A DNA stretch of 64,000 nt from Intrasporangiaceae bacterium URHB0013 (GCA_000620545.1 JIBA01000013.1:62001-126000), one strand, 5' to 3'; shown: positions 18,773 through 28,978, counted from the first letter of the stretch. The notes: a model not told the origin generated them from the sequence alone. Program-made: numbers and translations.

Positions 18773-19156
18773 ATGCCGACCCCGACCTCGTCCGCGCACA
18801 CCCCACCCGGGTGGCCGCCGGGCGTCCCGCCGGCTCACACCACCGGGTGGGAGGAGCGCGCCGTGCTGTGGCTCCTCGACCAGTGCCCCCCGGACTACCG
18901 GGCGTATGCCGGGTGGCGGCGTCACCCCATCGCGCTCGCCTGGCTGGCCGGGCGCCACCTCGACGGCCAGGTCGTCGCCATGCGGGACGCGTGGCGCGAG
19001 GCACGGGTGGCCATCGGGCCGCACGTCCCGGCAGAGGCGCTCACCGAGATCCTCGGGCAGATCGAGGCCGAGGGGATCCGCCTGCTCGCCGCGTCGCGCT
19101 CGGCGCGGCTGCTCCACGAGGCCCTTCAGGGCAAGGTCTTCGCGCCGCGCCTCTGA
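18773..19156 (+). CDS. Conserved hypothetical protein (127 aa)
   Basis: Not recognised. After a Pro-rich N-terminus (about 22 residues) the protein is predicted to be all helical: ERAVLWLLDQCPPDYRAYAGWRRHPIALAWLAGRHL, then VVAMRDAWREAR and ALTEILGQIEAEGIRLL. No signal peptide, membrane helix or metal motif. A hexamer in leaderless-promoter position supports the start. It lies between a VOC gene and dxs and shares no obvious function with either. Confidence 0.65.
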   Translation: MPTPTSSAHTPPGWPPGVPPAHTTGWEERAVLWLLDQCPPDYRAYAGWRRHPIALAWLAGRHLDGQVVAMRDAWREARVAIGPHVPAEALTEILGQIEAEGIRLLAASRSARLLHEALQGKVFAPRL

Positions 19157-19242
19157 CGGTGGACGGGAGGTGGTGTGAAGGTCGTGTGTGAAGGCCGACA
19201 CCGGCCCGCACGCACCGTTGGGAGCGCCCGGGCGTCGACCCG

Positions 19243-19248
19243 TAGACT
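19243..19248 (+). promoter_or_regulatory. Probable -10 element of the dxs promoter
   Basis: TAGACT lies about 50 bp before GTG 19298. A TTGGGA at 19218-19223 could be its -35, but the 19-bp spacing is longer than ideal. Confidence 0.4.
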
Positions 19249-19297
19249 CGACCGACCCACCCGAGTGGGTCGACGACCACCGAGAGGACGAGGCAGC

Positions 19298-21163
19298 GTG
19301 GCCCTGCTGGAGACGATCACGAGCCCGGCGGCGCTCCAGGCGCTGCCCGCGACCGAGCTGCCGGCGCTGGCGGAGGAGATCCGCACCTTCCTCGTCACCG
19401 AGGTGTCCAAGACCGGCGGCCACCTCGGCCCGAACCTCGGGGTCGTCGAGCTGACGATCGCGCTGCACCGGGTCTTCGCGTCTCCTCGCGACACCATCGT
19501 CTTCGACACGGGGCACCAGGCGTACGTGCACAAGCTGCTGACCGGGCGGCACGACTTCAGCAAGCTGAAGAAGAAGGGCGGCCTGTCCGGCTACCCGAGC
19601 CGCGTCGAGTCCGAGCACGACGTGGTGGAGAACTCACACGCCTCGACCGCGCTGTCGTGGGCCGACGGCATCGCCAAGGGTCGTCGCCTGAGCGGCGAGC
19701 CGGACCGGCACACGGTCGCCGTCATCGGGGACGGCGCCCTCACCGGCGGCATGGCGTGGGAGGCGATCAACAACATCGCCGTCGACAAGACGCTGCCGCT
19801 CGTCATCGTCGTCAACGACAACGAGCGCTCCTACGCCCCGACGATCGGCGGCCTCGCCGACCACCTCGCGACGCTGCGCACCACTCGCGGCTACGAGCGG
19901 TTCCTCGACTGGGGCAAGCGCTCGCTCGCACGGACGCCCGTCGTCGGTGGCGCCATGTTCGAGACGCTGCACGGCGTCAAGAAGGGGATCAAGGACATCG
20001 TCGCGCCCCAGGGCATGTTCGAGGACCTGGGGCTGAAGTACCTCGGCCCGTTCGACGGCCACGACGAGCAGGCGCTCGAGCGGGCGCTGCGCAAGGCGAA
20101 GGACTTCGGCGGCCCGGTCATCGTCCACGTCATCACCCAGAAGGGCCGGGGCTACCAGCCGGCCATCGACGACGAGGCCGACCAGTTCCACGGCGTCGGC
20201 AAGTTCAACCCCGAGACGGGGCTGCCGTTCGAGGTCTCCGGACGCATCTGGACCGATGAGTTCAACGACGAGATGGTGGCGATCGGGCGTGAGCGACCCG
20301 ACGTCGTCGCCCTGACCGCCGCGATGCTCATCCCGGTCGGCCTCGACGGCTTCGCGGCGGCTCACCCCGACCGCGTCTTCGACGTCGGCATCGCCGAGCA
20401 GCACGCCGTCACGATGGCGTCCGGGCTCGCCTACTCCGGCCTGCACCCCGTCGTCGCCGTCTACGCGACGTTCCTCAACCGGGCCTTCGACCAGCTGCTG
20501 ATGGACTGCGCCCTCCACCGGGCCGGCGTCACCGTCATCCTCGACCGCGCCGGTGTCACCGGCAGCGACGGCGCTTCGCACAACGGCATGTGGGACATGA
20601 CGCTCACGTCCATCGTGCCCGGACTGCGCCTGGCCGCACCCCGTGACGGCGAGCAGGTCCGCAAGCAGTTGCGTGAGGCCATCGACGTCTCCGACGGCCC
20701 CACCGTCATCCGCTTCCCCAAGGGTGACGTCGCCGACCCGTTGACGGCCGTGCGCTCGATCGGCGACGTCGACGTGCTCTTCGAGAACGCCGGCGACGAC
20801 GTCGACCTGCTCGTCGTCGGGGTCGGCGCCTTCGCCGGTCTCGCCATCGACGCCGGCGAGAAGATCGCAGCGCACGGACGCTCCGTCCGCGTCGTCGACC
20901 CGCGCTGGGTGCTTCCCGTCAGCGACGACGTCGTCGCCCTCGCCCGCCGTGCGGGGGCCGTGGCCGTCGTCGAGGACAACCTCGTCAGCGGTGGCGTCGG
21001 GGCTGCCGTGACGTGGGCTCTGCGCGAGGCCGACGTCGACGTGCCGGTGCACACGTACGGCCTCCCGAAGCGCTTCCTCGACCACGCGTCGCGCGGCCAG
21101 ATCCTCGAGGAGCTCGGCCTGACCGGGGACCAGGTCGTCGCGGACCTCGAGCCCCGCCTGTAG
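19298..21163 (+). CDS. dxs: 1-deoxy-D-xylulose-5-phosphate synthase
   Basis: Thiamine-diphosphate enzyme that condenses pyruvate and glyceraldehyde-3-phosphate, the first step of the MEP isoprenoid pathway. The 621-aa protein is of normal length. The ThDP/Mg motif starts [16 protein letters not shown], the FDTGHQAY and KGRGYQPA segments are typical, and the catalytic glutamate is in [10 protein letters not shown]. The transketolase C-terminal domain ends the protein. GTG 19298 has GAGAGGACGAGG upstream and gives the standard N-terminus. No clear terminator follows before the ABC operon, 162 bp downstream. Confidence 0.96.
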   Translation: MALLETITSPAALQALPATELPALAEEIRTFLVTEVSKTGGHLGPNLGVVELTIALHRVFASPRDTIVFDTGHQAYVHKLLTGRHDFSKLKKKGGLSGYPSRVESEHDVVENSHASTALSWADGIAKGRRLSGEPDRHTVAVIGDGALTGGMAWEAINNIAVDKTLPLVIVVNDNERSYAPTIGGLADHLATLRTTRGYERFLDWGKRSLARTPVVGGAMFETLHGVKKGIKDIVAPQGMFEDLGLKYLGPFDGHDEQALERALRKAKDFGGPVIVHVITQKGRGYQPAIDDEADQFHGVGKFNPETGLPFEVSGRIWTDEFNDEMVAIGRERPDVVALTAAMLIPVGLDGFAAAHPDRVFDVGIAEQHAVTMASGLAYSGLHPVVAVYATFLNRAFDQLLMDCALHRAGVTVILDRAGVTGSDGASHNGMWDMTLTSIVPGLRLAAPRDGEQVRKQLREAIDVSDGPTVIRFPKGDVADPLTAVRSIGDVDVLFENAGDDVDLLVVGVGAFAGLAIDAGEKIAAHGRSVRVVDPRWVLPVSDDVVALARRAGAVAVVEDNLVSGGVGAAVTWALREADVDVPVHTYGLPKRFLDHASRGQILEELGLTGDQVVADLEPRL

Positions 21164-21325
21164 TTCTCCTCGACGTGGTCGCGAGACACATGCCTACGCC
21201 GCCTTTGTGGTCTCCTGCCCCACCGTCAGCCGTCGGGGGCTGAACTACGTTCGCCGAAACGGTTGGGCGTCAACGGATCTCGTTGCGGCAAAGGCGCGAG
21301 CGCCCGCCAGAGGTGGAGGACAACG

Positions 21326-22546
21326 GTGTCCAAGCGGTGGAGTCTCGCGCTCGCGAGCGCCATGATCACGCTGTCGGTCACGGCTTGCGGGTCTCCCGGC
21401 CAGCCGGGTGCCCCGGCGGCCGGCAACGGCACGGAGGCGGCCGCCGGCGGTGCCGGAGCCCCCTACAAGGTGGGCCTCGTCTACTCCAAGTCGGGACCCC
21501 TTGCCAGCTACGGCGAGCAGTACCGTCAGGGCCTGACGGCCGGCATCGACTACGCCACCAAGGGGACCGGCGCCGTGGCGGGACACCCGATCCAGATCAC
21601 GGAGCAGGACGACGCGGGCGACCCGGCCAAGGCCGTCGCCTCCGCGACCGACCTCATCGGCCAGGGCAACACGATCCTCGCCGGGTCGACGTCGAGCGGT
21701 GTGGCCCTGCAGATGGCGCCTCTCGCCAAGGACAACAAGGTGCTCTTCATCTCCGGCCCGGCGGCCGCCGACGCCGTGACCGGCGCGAACCGCTACACGT
21801 TCCGCTCGGGCCGCCAGACCTTCCAGGACGTCGCGACGGCAGGGAGCATCCTCGGCGACGTCAAGGGCAAGAAGGTCACGGTGCTCGCGCAGGACAGCGC
21901 ATTCGGCAAGGCCAACATCGCCGCGGTGACCGCGGTCCTCGGCGCGAAGGGCGCGACCGTCGGTGCCGTCGAGGTGCCCTCGGCGGCGACCGACCTGACT
22001 CCGTTCGCGACGAAGGTCAAGGGCGCTGCGCCCGACCTGCTGTTCGTCGCCTGGGCCGGTGCCAACGCCACGGCGATGTGGACGACACTCGGCCAGCAGG
22101 GCGTCTTCGACTCGACGAAGGTCGTCACCGGCCTCGACATCAAGGCGACGCATGCGCTCTTCGGTGAGGTCGCGACGAAGATCAACTTCCTCTCGCACTT
22201 CTTCGAGGGCGCGGCCGACAACCCTGCCTACCAGGCGCTCGACGCGGGCCTGAAGAAGCAGGGTGCCACCGTCGACCTCTTCACGACCGACGGCTTCGTC
22301 GCAGGCCAGATGATCGTCCACGCCCTGGAGGCAGGCGCCGGTGACGTCGACAAGATGGTCACCTCGCTCGAGGGATGGACGTTCGACGGTCCCAAGGGCT
22401 CGCTCGAGATCCGGGCGGAGGACCACGCGCTGCTCCAGCCGATGTTCACGGCGACCCTCGCCAAGGACGGCAGCAACGTCCTCCCGAAGCTCGTCGACAC
22501 GCTCGACGCTGCCACCGTCGCGCCGCCCGTCACTCCCTTCAAGTGA
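21326..22546 (+). CDS. Branched-chain amino acid-type ABC transporter substrate-binding lipoprotein
   Basis: A 406-aa periplasmic-binding-protein-like receptor of the LivJ/Peripla_BP_6 class. The N-terminal lipoprotein signal ends in the lipobox VTAC with lipidated C21, followed by a Gly/Ala-rich linker. The mature domain begins YKVGLVYSKSGPLASYG, the usual start of this fold. GTG 21326 is chosen because GGAGG sits 6 nt upstream. It is the first gene of a six-gene operon (receptor, two ATPases, two permeases, hydrolase). The ligand is not necessarily an amino acid; receptors of this class also bind urea, aromatic acids and other carboxylates. Confidence 0.9.
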   Translation: MSKRWSLALASAMITLSVTACGSPGQPGAPAAGNGTEAAAGGAGAPYKVGLVYSKSGPLASYGEQYRQGLTAGIDYATKGTGAVAGHPIQITEQDDAGDPAKAVASATDLIGQGNTILAGSTSSGVALQMAPLAKDNKVLFISGPAAADAVTGANRYTFRSGRQTFQDVATAGSILGDVKGKKVTVLAQDSAFGKANIAAVTAVLGAKGATVGAVEVPSAATDLTPFATKVKGAAPDLLFVAWAGANATAMWTTLGQQGVFDSTKVVTGLDIKATHALFGEVATKINFLSHFFEGAADNPAYQALDAGLKKQGATVDLFTTDGFVAGQMIVHALEAGAGDVDKMVTSLEGWTFDGPKGSLEIRAEDHALLQPMFTATLAKDGSNVLPKLVDTLDAATVAPPVTPFK

Positions 22547-22562
22547 TCGGACAGTTCCCGAC

Positions 22563-23297
22563 GTGATCAGCGCAGAGGCGGTGGGCTGGAAGGTCGGCGG
22601 CGCCCAGATCCTCGACGACGTCACCCTGACCGTGGGGGCCGGTGAGCTGCTCGGCATCATCGGCCCCAACGGCGCGGGCAAGTCGTCGTTCGTCAACATC
22701 CTCAGTGGGGTGACCAAGCCATCCAGTGGCCGGATCACCCTGCAGGACAAGGACGTCACGGGAGTCAGCGCCACCCGGCGCGCCCGGATGGGACTGGCCC
22801 GGTCCTTCCAGACCTCCGCCCTCTTCGACGGTCTCACAGCGGGGGAGAACGTCCGGCTCGCCGTGCAGGCGGCCGGCACCGCGGCCTTCTCGCCCTTCCG
22901 GGCCGCGGGTTCGGCGTCGTCAGGAGTCATCGAGTCCCTCCTGACCCGTGTGCGTATGCCGGGTCGCGCACAGACGCTCGCGCGTGACCTCTCCCACGGC
23001 GACCGTCGCAAGCTCGAGCTCGCGATGGCTCTCGCGTCCGAGCCTGCCGTGCTGCTCCTGGACGAGCCGATGGCGGGAGTGTCCGCGGAGGACGTGGAAG
23101 GCCTGACCGAGATCATCGGCGAGGTCCGTGACTCGGGTGTCGCGGTGGCGATGGTCGAGCACCACATGCACGTCGTGCTCGGCCTCGCCGACCGCGTCGC
23201 CGTCCTGCACCACGGGCAGCTGCTCGCCGTCGGTGCGCCGACCGAGGTGACCAGCGACGCGCGGGTTCAGCAGGCCTACCTGGGAGAAGCACTGTGA
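22563..23297 (+). CDS. ABC transporter ATP-binding protein, LivG type
   Basis: A 244-aa ATPase of the high-affinity branched-chain (HAAT) class. Walker A is GPNGAGKSS at 34-42 and Walker B is AVLLLDEP. The signature is LSHGDRRKLE, the LivG-type variant of LSGGQ. GTG 22563 gives VISAEAVGWKVGG; it begins 16 bp after the receptor stop. Its stop overlaps the start of the second ATPase by 4 bp. Confidence 0.9.
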   Translation: MISAEAVGWKVGGAQILDDVTLTVGAGELLGIIGPNGAGKSSFVNILSGVTKPSSGRITLQDKDVTGVSATRRARMGLARSFQTSALFDGLTAGENVRLAVQAAGTAAFSPFRAAGSASSGVIESLLTRVRMPGRAQTLARDLSHGDRRKLELAMALASEPAVLLLDEPMAGVSAEDVEGLTEIIGEVRDSGVAVAMVEHHMHVVLGLADRVAVLHHGQLLAVGAPTEVTSDARVQQAYLGEAL

Positions 23298-24055
23298 CCG
23301 AGGAGAACCCGTCGACCCGAGCCGACGCGCCGGAACCGCCCGGGCCGCCGGTGCTGACCCTCCATGACGTCCATGTGCGCTACGGAGGGTCGCACATCCT
23401 CCAAGGGGTGTCCTTCGACGTGCCCGCCACCGGCGTGACCGCCCTCCTGGGCCGCAACGGCGTGGGCAAGACGACGACCCTCAGGTCGATCATGGGGCTG
23501 GCGCCACGGACCGGACGGATCCTGTTGCAGGGCAATGAGATCCAGGCCCAGCGCACGGCGCGGATCGTGCGTGGCGGCATCGGCTACGTCCCGGAGGATC
23601 GGGAGGTCTTCGGTGGCCTCACCGTCGACGAGAACCTCCGGCTGGTCGATCCCGACCACGGAGTCGACGCTCCCGTGGTCGCACGGCTCTTCCCCGACCT
23701 CGTGACCCGTAGGGGACAGCGTGCCGGCACGCTGTCGGGCGGGCAGCAGCAGATGGTCTCGCTGGCCAGGGTCCTGCTGCGCGAGAACGCCCTCCTGCTC
23801 ATCGACGAGCCGACGAAGGGGCTCGCGCCCAAGCTCGTCACCGAGGTCGCCGACGTGCTCGCCGAGGTGGCGCTCACCACGCCGATCCTGCTCGTCGAGC
23901 AGAACCTCCCCCTCGTGCGGCGCATCGCGGACCGCGTGGTCGTCCTGGACGCGGGGGTGGTCGTGCACCGCGGCGCCGCAGCCGACCTCGTGGGCGATGC
24001 CGACCTGACGCGTGAGCTGCTCGGGGTCTCGATGCGACGGGAGGGCGCGGCATGA
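23294..24055 (+). CDS. ABC transporter ATP-binding protein, LivF type
   Basis: A 253-aa ATPase partner of the preceding protein. About 20 residues precede the ABC domain; Walker A is GRNGVGKTT, the signature is LSGGQQQMV and Walker B is ALLLIDEP, followed by the LivF-typical TKGLAPKL. The GTG at 23294 overlaps the LivG-type stop and its own stop overlaps the LivH-type start (ATGA), so subunit ratio is probably set by translational coupling. Confidence 0.9.
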   Translation: MTEENPSTRADAPEPPGPPVLTLHDVHVRYGGSHILQGVSFDVPATGVTALLGRNGVGKTTTLRSIMGLAPRTGRILLQGNEIQAQRTARIVRGGIGYVPEDREVFGGLTVDENLRLVDPDHGVDAPVVARLFPDLVTRRGQRAGTLSGGQQQMVSLARVLLRENALLLIDEPTKGLAPKLVTEVADVLAEVALTTPILLVEQNLPLVRRIADRVVVLDAGVVVHRGAAADLVGDADLTRELLGVSMRREGAA

Positions 24056-24936
24056 GCGACCTCGTCCTGCTCCTCGTCACCGGCGTCGGGCTCGGTGCGC
24101 TCTACTTCATCGCAGCGAGCGGCCTCAGCCTCATCTACGGGCTCATGGGGGTGCTCAACTTCGCCCACGGCGTCTTCATGACGGCCGGAGCGTACGCCGC
24201 CTGGCTGACCATGGGAGCCCTGCCCGGGACGTGGCCCATGGCGGGCCGCCTCGTCATCGGGGTCCTCGTGGCCGTTGCGGTCGGTGCCGTGGTCGGGCTG
24301 GTCGTCGAGGTCCTGCTCATCCGGCCGCTCTACCGCCACCACATCCAGCAGGTTCTCGTCACCGTCGGCCTGTCCCTCGCGGGCGTCGCTGCCGCACAGG
24401 GGATCTGGGGTGCCGATCCGCGGTCCGTCGACAAGCCGGCCTGGATGAGCGGGACGACCGAACTCCTCGGTGCACGGCTTCCGAACGACCGCTTCGTCTA
24501 CCTGCTCGTCGCTCTCGGGCTCTTCGCCGGGCTCCTCGCCCTGCTGCATCTCACGCGGCTCGGCCTCGTGATCCGGGCCGGCGTCGAGAACCGGACGATG
24601 GTCGAGGCCCTCGGCATCGACGTCCACCGGACCTTCACCGTGGTCTTCGCCCTCGGCGGCGCCGCGGCCGGTCTCGCCGGCGTGCTTCACTCGCAGTACG
24701 CCGGAGCCGTGTCACCCGCACAGGGAGGCTCCCTGCTTATCTTCGCCTTCATCGTCGTCGTCATCGGCGGCATGGGCTCGCTCACGGGCACCGCTGTCGC
24801 CGCCGTCGTCGTCGGACTCGTCCAGCAGCTCGCCAACTACTACGCGGCGAGCGGTGTCGGCGACCTGTCGGTCGTGCTTCTCCTCGCGCTGGTGCTCCTG
24901 CTCCGACCGACCTCCCTGAAGGGAGCGACGGCATGA
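24052..24936 (+). CDS. ABC transporter permease, LivH type
   Basis: A 294-aa inner-membrane permease with about eight helices. Family motifs visible are ASGLSLIYGLMGVLNFAHG near the N-terminus, the cytoplasmic coupling loop GLVIRAGVENRTMVEALGI, and GGMGSLTGTAVAAVVVG. It overlaps both neighbours by 4 bp. It forms the heteromeric channel with the LivM-type protein that follows. Confidence 0.9.
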   Translation: MSDLVLLLVTGVGLGALYFIAASGLSLIYGLMGVLNFAHGVFMTAGAYAAWLTMGALPGTWPMAGRLVIGVLVAVAVGAVVGLVVEVLLIRPLYRHHIQQVLVTVGLSLAGVAAAQGIWGADPRSVDKPAWMSGTTELLGARLPNDRFVYLLVALGLFAGLLALLHLTRLGLVIRAGVENRTMVEALGIDVHRTFTVVFALGGAAAGLAGVLHSQYAGAVSPAQGGSLLIFAFIVVVIGGMGSLTGTAVAAVVVGLVQQLANYYAASGVGDLSVVLLLALVLLLRPTSLKGATA

Positions 24937-26078
24937 CGTCGCCCACGGACCACCTCGCGCACACGCATACGCCCTCGGTGACGGACGCCGACGGCGACCT
25001 CGCGACCGCGGCGCGGACGGCCCCGGGCCAGGAGCGCCGCCCCCGCGGTCGACGACTGCTCCGGGCCTTGCCTGCCGTCATCGGGCTGGCCGTGCTCGCC
25101 TACCTGCCCTACCTCCCTGTCGAGCTGCCGGGCGTCCTCCCGGGGCGGGTCAACGCGCCGGGCTCGATGCAGCTGCTCGCGACGTGCCTCGTCATCGGCG
25201 GCATCGCCCTGAGCTACGACGTCCTCTTCGGGCGCACGGGGCTGCTCAGCTTCGGCCATGCCCTCTTCGTCGCTGCCGGCAGCTACCTGCTGACGATCTC
25301 GCTCTCCACGTGGGCGCTGCCGCTGCCGCTCGCAGTGCTCGTGGCGCTCGTCCTGTCCACGGCGCTCGCCCTCGTCGTCGGCGGGATCGCCCTGCGGGTC
25401 GGCGGCATCGCGTTCGCGATGGTGACCCTGGCGTTCGCGCAGGCCGCCTCGATCATCGTCATGCGCAACCCCGGTGGTGTGACCGGCGGCGAGGAGGGAC
25501 GACCGCTCGACCGGGACGCGGTGCCGGACCTGCTGGTCGGTGTGGCCAACGCGCCCTACCGCTACTGGCTGGCGCTGGCCTTCCTCGTGCTCGCCTGGGT
25601 CGTCGTCACCCTCCTCGTGCGGTCTCGCGCCGGTCACGCGATGGCGGCGGTCCGAGAGAACGAGCAGCGTGCGGCGGTCCTCGGCTTCGGGACCTACCGC
25701 GTCAAGCTCCTCGCCGTCGTCGTCGGGTCGTTCCTCGGAGCCCTGGGCGGCGTCGTCCACGCCCTCGTGCTCGGCGGCTCGAACCCGCACCTGACCACCT
25801 CCGAGTTCACGCTCTCGCTTCTCGTCATGGTGGTGCTCGGCGGCGCGGGCCACCGGTGGGGCGCCGTCATCGGCGGGGTGCTCTACACCTACGCCGACGC
25901 CCGGCTCGTCGAGGTGAGCAACGCCGCGTGGCTGGAGAACCTGCCGGACGTCGTAGGTCAGGTCCTGTCGCAGCCGCTCTTCATCCTGGGCAGCTTCTTC
26001 GTCGTCGTGGTCTACTTCGCTCCGTCGGGCCTGACCGGGCTGGGCGGCAGACTGATCAGGAGGTCAGGGACTCGATGA
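24933..26078 (+). CDS. ABC transporter permease, LivM type
   Basis: A 381-aa permease. A hydrophilic N-terminal stretch of about 45 residues precedes the first helix (ALPAVIGLAVLAYLPYL). The typical LivM motifs are YDVLFGRTGLLSFGHALFVAAG, GHAMAAVRENEQRAAVLGF (coupling loop) and VLGGAGHRWGAVIGG. ATG 24933, with GAAGGGAG upstream, overlaps the LivH-type stop. The stop in turn overlaps the hydrolase start. Confidence 0.9.
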   Translation: MTSPTDHLAHTHTPSVTDADGDLATAARTAPGQERRPRGRRLLRALPAVIGLAVLAYLPYLPVELPGVLPGRVNAPGSMQLLATCLVIGGIALSYDVLFGRTGLLSFGHALFVAAGSYLLTISLSTWALPLPLAVLVALVLSTALALVVGGIALRVGGIAFAMVTLAFAQAASIIVMRNPGGVTGGEEGRPLDRDAVPDLLVGVANAPYRYWLALAFLVLAWVVVTLLVRSRAGHAMAAVRENEQRAAVLGFGTYRVKLLAVVVGSFLGALGGVVHALVLGGSNPHLTTSEFTLSLLVMVVLGGAGHRWGAVIGGVLYTYADARLVEVSNAAWLENLPDVVGQVLSQPLFILGSFFVVVVYFAPSGLTGLGGRLIRRSGTR

Positions 26079-27004
26079 GCTCCACACCGTCCGCCTTCGT
26101 CATCGAGCTGCCCGAGGGAAGCCTCGCCATCCACGACCTCAGCAGCGGCACGCCGGCCGCCGACGCGCCGGTCGTGCTCGCCGTCCATGGCATCACGGCC
26201 AACGGGCTCTCGTGGCGCCGCGTCGCCGACGAGATCGGTCATCGACACGGTCCCGGAGCCGTCCGCTTCCTCGCGCCCGACCTGCGTGGACGCGGAGACA
26301 GCCGCGACGTCCCCGGCCCCTACGGGCTCGCCGCGCACGTCGACGACCTCACCTCCATCGCGACGGCCTTCGCCTCCGCGCCGCTGCTCGTCGGGCACTC
26401 GATGGGCGCCTTCATCGCGGCTCTCGCTGCAGCCCGTCATCCGGACCGCTTTCCCTCCACGGTGCTCGTCGACGGCGGCCTGGCCTTTCCCGTGCCCGAC
26501 GACCTCGACATCGACGCCGCGCTCCAGTCGGTCATCGGGCCGGCCATGGACCGGCTGTCGATGCGCTTCGCCGACCCCGCGGCATACCTCGACTTCTGGG
26601 CGGGCCACCCCGCGCTCGGACCGCTGCTCGACGGGCCCGGCGGCGACGCCGCCCGCGCCTACATCGGGCACGACCTCGTGCAGGACCCAGCGGACGCCCG
26701 ATGGCGCAGCACCTGCGTGCTCGAGGCGGTGCGGGCCGATGGGGCCGACGTCATGGCCGACCGCGAGACCCATGCCGGGCTGCGCACCGCCGTGCGGCAG
26801 GGCGTCCGGGCCGAGCTCGTCTGGGCCGAGCGCGGCCTGCTGGACGAACCGCAGGGGCTCTACGACGAGTCGCGGCTGGCGGCGCTCCAGCTGCCCGATG
26901 GCGTCCGGACGACCCGGGTCGACGCGAACCACTACGACGTCATCCTGGGCGACCGCGGCGTCACTGCCGTCGTCGACGCGGTCGACCGGCTGCTCACGGC
27001 CTGA
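26075..27004 (+). CDS. Alpha/beta-hydrolase co-expressed with the ABC transporter
   Basis: A 309-aa alpha/beta-hydrolase. The oxyanion motif HGITANG, the nucleophile elbow GHSMG with S109 and the C-terminal ANHYDV histidine form the expected catalytic set; DLRGRGDS is the usual cap-proximal motif. AGGAGG precedes ATG 26075, which overlaps the LivM-type stop (ATGA). Tight coupling to a transporter implies that it hydrolyses the imported solute or a derivative of it (ester, lactone or amide). Divergent neighbours suggest hydroxybutyrate metabolism, but this is inference. Confidence 0.85.
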   Translation: MSSTPSAFVIELPEGSLAIHDLSSGTPAADAPVVLAVHGITANGLSWRRVADEIGHRHGPGAVRFLAPDLRGRGDSRDVPGPYGLAAHVDDLTSIATAFASAPLLVGHSMGAFIAALAAARHPDRFPSTVLVDGGLAFPVPDDLDIDAALQSVIGPAMDRLSMRFADPAAYLDFWAGHPALGPLLDGPGGDAARAYIGHDLVQDPADARWRSTCVLEAVRADGADVMADRETHAGLRTAVRQGVRAELVWAERGLLDEPQGLYDESRLAALQLPDGVRTTRVDANHYDVILGDRGVTAVVDAVDRLLTA

Positions 27005-27064
27005 GCGCCGCCGGGCAGCCGTCCGAAGCCGCCGGCCCTGCCCGTCGGTGACGTCCGGGTGCCT

Positions 27065-28966
27065 TCAGGCCGGGGCCTGGAGCGAGCGCAGGCGCAGCGC
27101 GATCTGCAGCTCGAGCGCGTGGTCGGGATGCTGCCACGACTCGCCGAGCAGCGCCGCGATGCGCTCGAGGCGCTGTGACACGGTGTTGACGTGGACGTGG
27201 AGGGCGCCCGCCGCGTGCCGCGGGCTGCCGCCCGCCGCGAAGTAGGCAGCCAGCGTGCCGACGAGGTCGGTGCCGCGCCGGTCGTCGTAGTCGACGACGG
27301 GACCGAGGAGCTTGCGGACGTACTCGTCGACGTCGGGCGCCGAGCCCACGATGAGTCCGGCGAAGCCGAGCTGGGTCGCCGCCGCGCCCTTGCCCCGGTG
27401 GCCGAGCGCAATGAGGGCGCCCACCGTGCGGTGCCCTTCCTCATGCGCCTCGCTGATCCCGTCGACGTCGTGCAGCGGACCCACGCCGGCCACCGTGACG
27501 CACGTGCGCTTGCCGATGCGGGCGGCCGTGGCTCGGGCGAGCCCGTCGGGGTCGGTGCCCGGCACCAGGGCGATGACGTCGCCGTCGTGGGAGCCGACGA
27601 GCGAGGCCTCGCCGGTGGCGGCGCTCGCCGAGATGAGCAGGGCCCGGTGGCCGGTCGGCTCGTCGCCGCGGAGCACGAGCAGGCAGAAGGGCTTCTGGGG
27701 GTCGAAGCCGACGGTGCGGGCGAGGGTCAGGCGCTCCTCGCGCGAGCCCCGCGCGCTGACGAGGTCGCTGACGAGCCGGTTGCGCGCGGACTGCCGGGCG
27801 TCGGCGGCCTGGCGCTCGAAGAGCAGGACGAGGGCGGTCACGACACCGGCACGCTCGACCGTGCGCTGGTCCGAGTCGCTGAGGGTGGGTCCGCCGACAT
27901 AGATGGTGCCGAGCCGCTCGCGTGCCGCGGTCACGGCGACGGCGTAGACGCCGTCGCGCTCGACGAGCCGTCCGGCGCCGAGGCCCGGGAGGGCGGCGAG
28001 GGCGGCGAAGGGGTCGCCGCCGGAGGCGTCGTGCTCCGGGGCAGGCCCGGACGCGCTGTTCCGGTGCCCGTTCTCGTCGACGAGCACTGCCCATCCGCCG
28101 AGGAGCTCGGCCAGCGCGTGCGTGATGTCGTCGACCCCGCCGCCACCGAGCACGAGGGAGGCGAAGCGGTCGTGCGCGGCAGCCGCCTTCTCCACGCCCG
28201 CGGCATACTGCCGGACCGTCTCGTGAGCATCGGAGAGAGCCGCCAGGGCGTGCTCCGCGTCGGCGAGGGCGCGCGTCTGCACGAGGGTGAGCGCCGCCAG
28301 GGTGGCGAGGTTGCCGAGGAGGCCGACCTCCTCGCGGGTGAACGGGCGCGACGAGCGGTTGGCCGCGAAGAGCACGCCGACGAAGTGGCTCTCGACGATG
28401 AGCGGCGTGCCGCAGATCGCGATGATGCCCTCCTCGCCGACGGCGCCGTCGATCGCCGACGTGTGCCGGAAGCGCTCGTCAGCCCAGTAGTCAGCGGTCC
28501 AGTACGGCTTGTGCGTCGAGGCGACGAGCCCACCGAGACCCGCGCCGAGCGCCAGGCGCACCGACTGGAACGCGGCCGAGACGGAGCCGTCAGTGGCACG
28601 CATGAACGTGTCGCCGGCCTCGGGGTCGTAGAGCGTGAGGTAGGCGAGATCGGTGCCGACCAGTCGCCGGGCTCGCCGCACGATCGCGTCGAGGACGGAG
28701 CCCGGGTCGCTCTCGGTGGCGAGCTCGCGGGCCGTGTCGAGCAGAGCCGCGAGGCCGGCCTCCCGGTGCTGGTGCACCTCGCGGGCACTCGCGATCCGCA
28801 GTGCCAGGTCCCGGGCCGGGGCCGGCGCGTCGGCAGCGGCGATCTCGGCGACGGGGGCGTCGGCAGCCAGCAGCTCGAGCAGGCCGATCACCTGGTCGGC
28901 CTGCTCGTCCGGCGCGACACCGCCCGCCCGCTCGGCGGGGGACTGCGGGTCGGTACGGGTGGGCAC
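27065..28966 (-). CDS. GAF-domain PucR-family transcriptional regulator
   Basis: A 633-aa regulator. A GAF sensor domain lies at about 80-230 (RRLVGTDLAYLTLYDPEAGDTF, GIIAICGTPLIVESHFVGVLF), then a second sensory region, and a C-terminal PucR-type helix-turn-helix (AAGGSPRHAAGALHVHVNTV, about 565-600) ending LELQIALRLRS. Such proteins activate nearby catabolic operons in response to a small ligand. It is convergent with the ABC operon (60-bp gap) and follows the 3-hydroxybutyrate dehydrogenase gene on its own strand. GTG 28966 is supported by a TAGGAT hexamer 6 nt upstream. Confidence 0.87.
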   Translation of the reverse strand: MPTRTDPQSPAERAGGVAPDEQADQVIGLLELLAADAPVAEIAAADAPAPARDLALRIASAREVHQHREAGLAALLDTARELATESDPGSVLDAIVRRARRLVGTDLAYLTLYDPEAGDTFMRATDGSVSAAFQSVRLALGAGLGGLVASTHKPYWTADYWADERFRHTSAIDGAVGEEGIIAICGTPLIVESHFVGVLFAANRSSRPFTREEVGLLGNLATLAALTLVQTRALADAEHALAALSDAHETVRQYAAGVEKAAAAHDRFASLVLGGGGVDDITHALAELLGGWAVLVDENGHRNSASGPAPEHDASGGDPFAALAALPGLGAGRLVERDGVYAVAVTAARERLGTIYVGGPTLSDSDQRTVERAGVVTALVLLFERQAADARQSARNRLVSDLVSARGSREERLTLARTVGFDPQKPFCLLVLRGDEPTGHRALLISASAATGEASLVGSHDGDVIALVPGTDPDGLARATAARIGKRTCVTVAGVGPLHDVDGISEAHEEGHRTVGALIALGHRGKGAAATQLGFAGLIVGSAPDVDEYVRKLLGPVVDYDDRRGTDLVGTLAAYFAAGGSPRHAAGALHVHVNTVSQRLERIAALLGESWQHPDHALELQIALRLRSLQAPA

Positions 28967-28972
28967 GGGCAG

Positions 28973-28978
28973 ATCCTA
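28973..28978 (-). promoter_or_regulatory. -10 hexamer TAGGAT of a leaderless promoter
   Basis: TAGGAT on the minus strand ends 6 nt before GTG 28966 of the PucR-family gene. This implies the regulator has its own promoter and is not only read from bdhA. Confidence 0.5.
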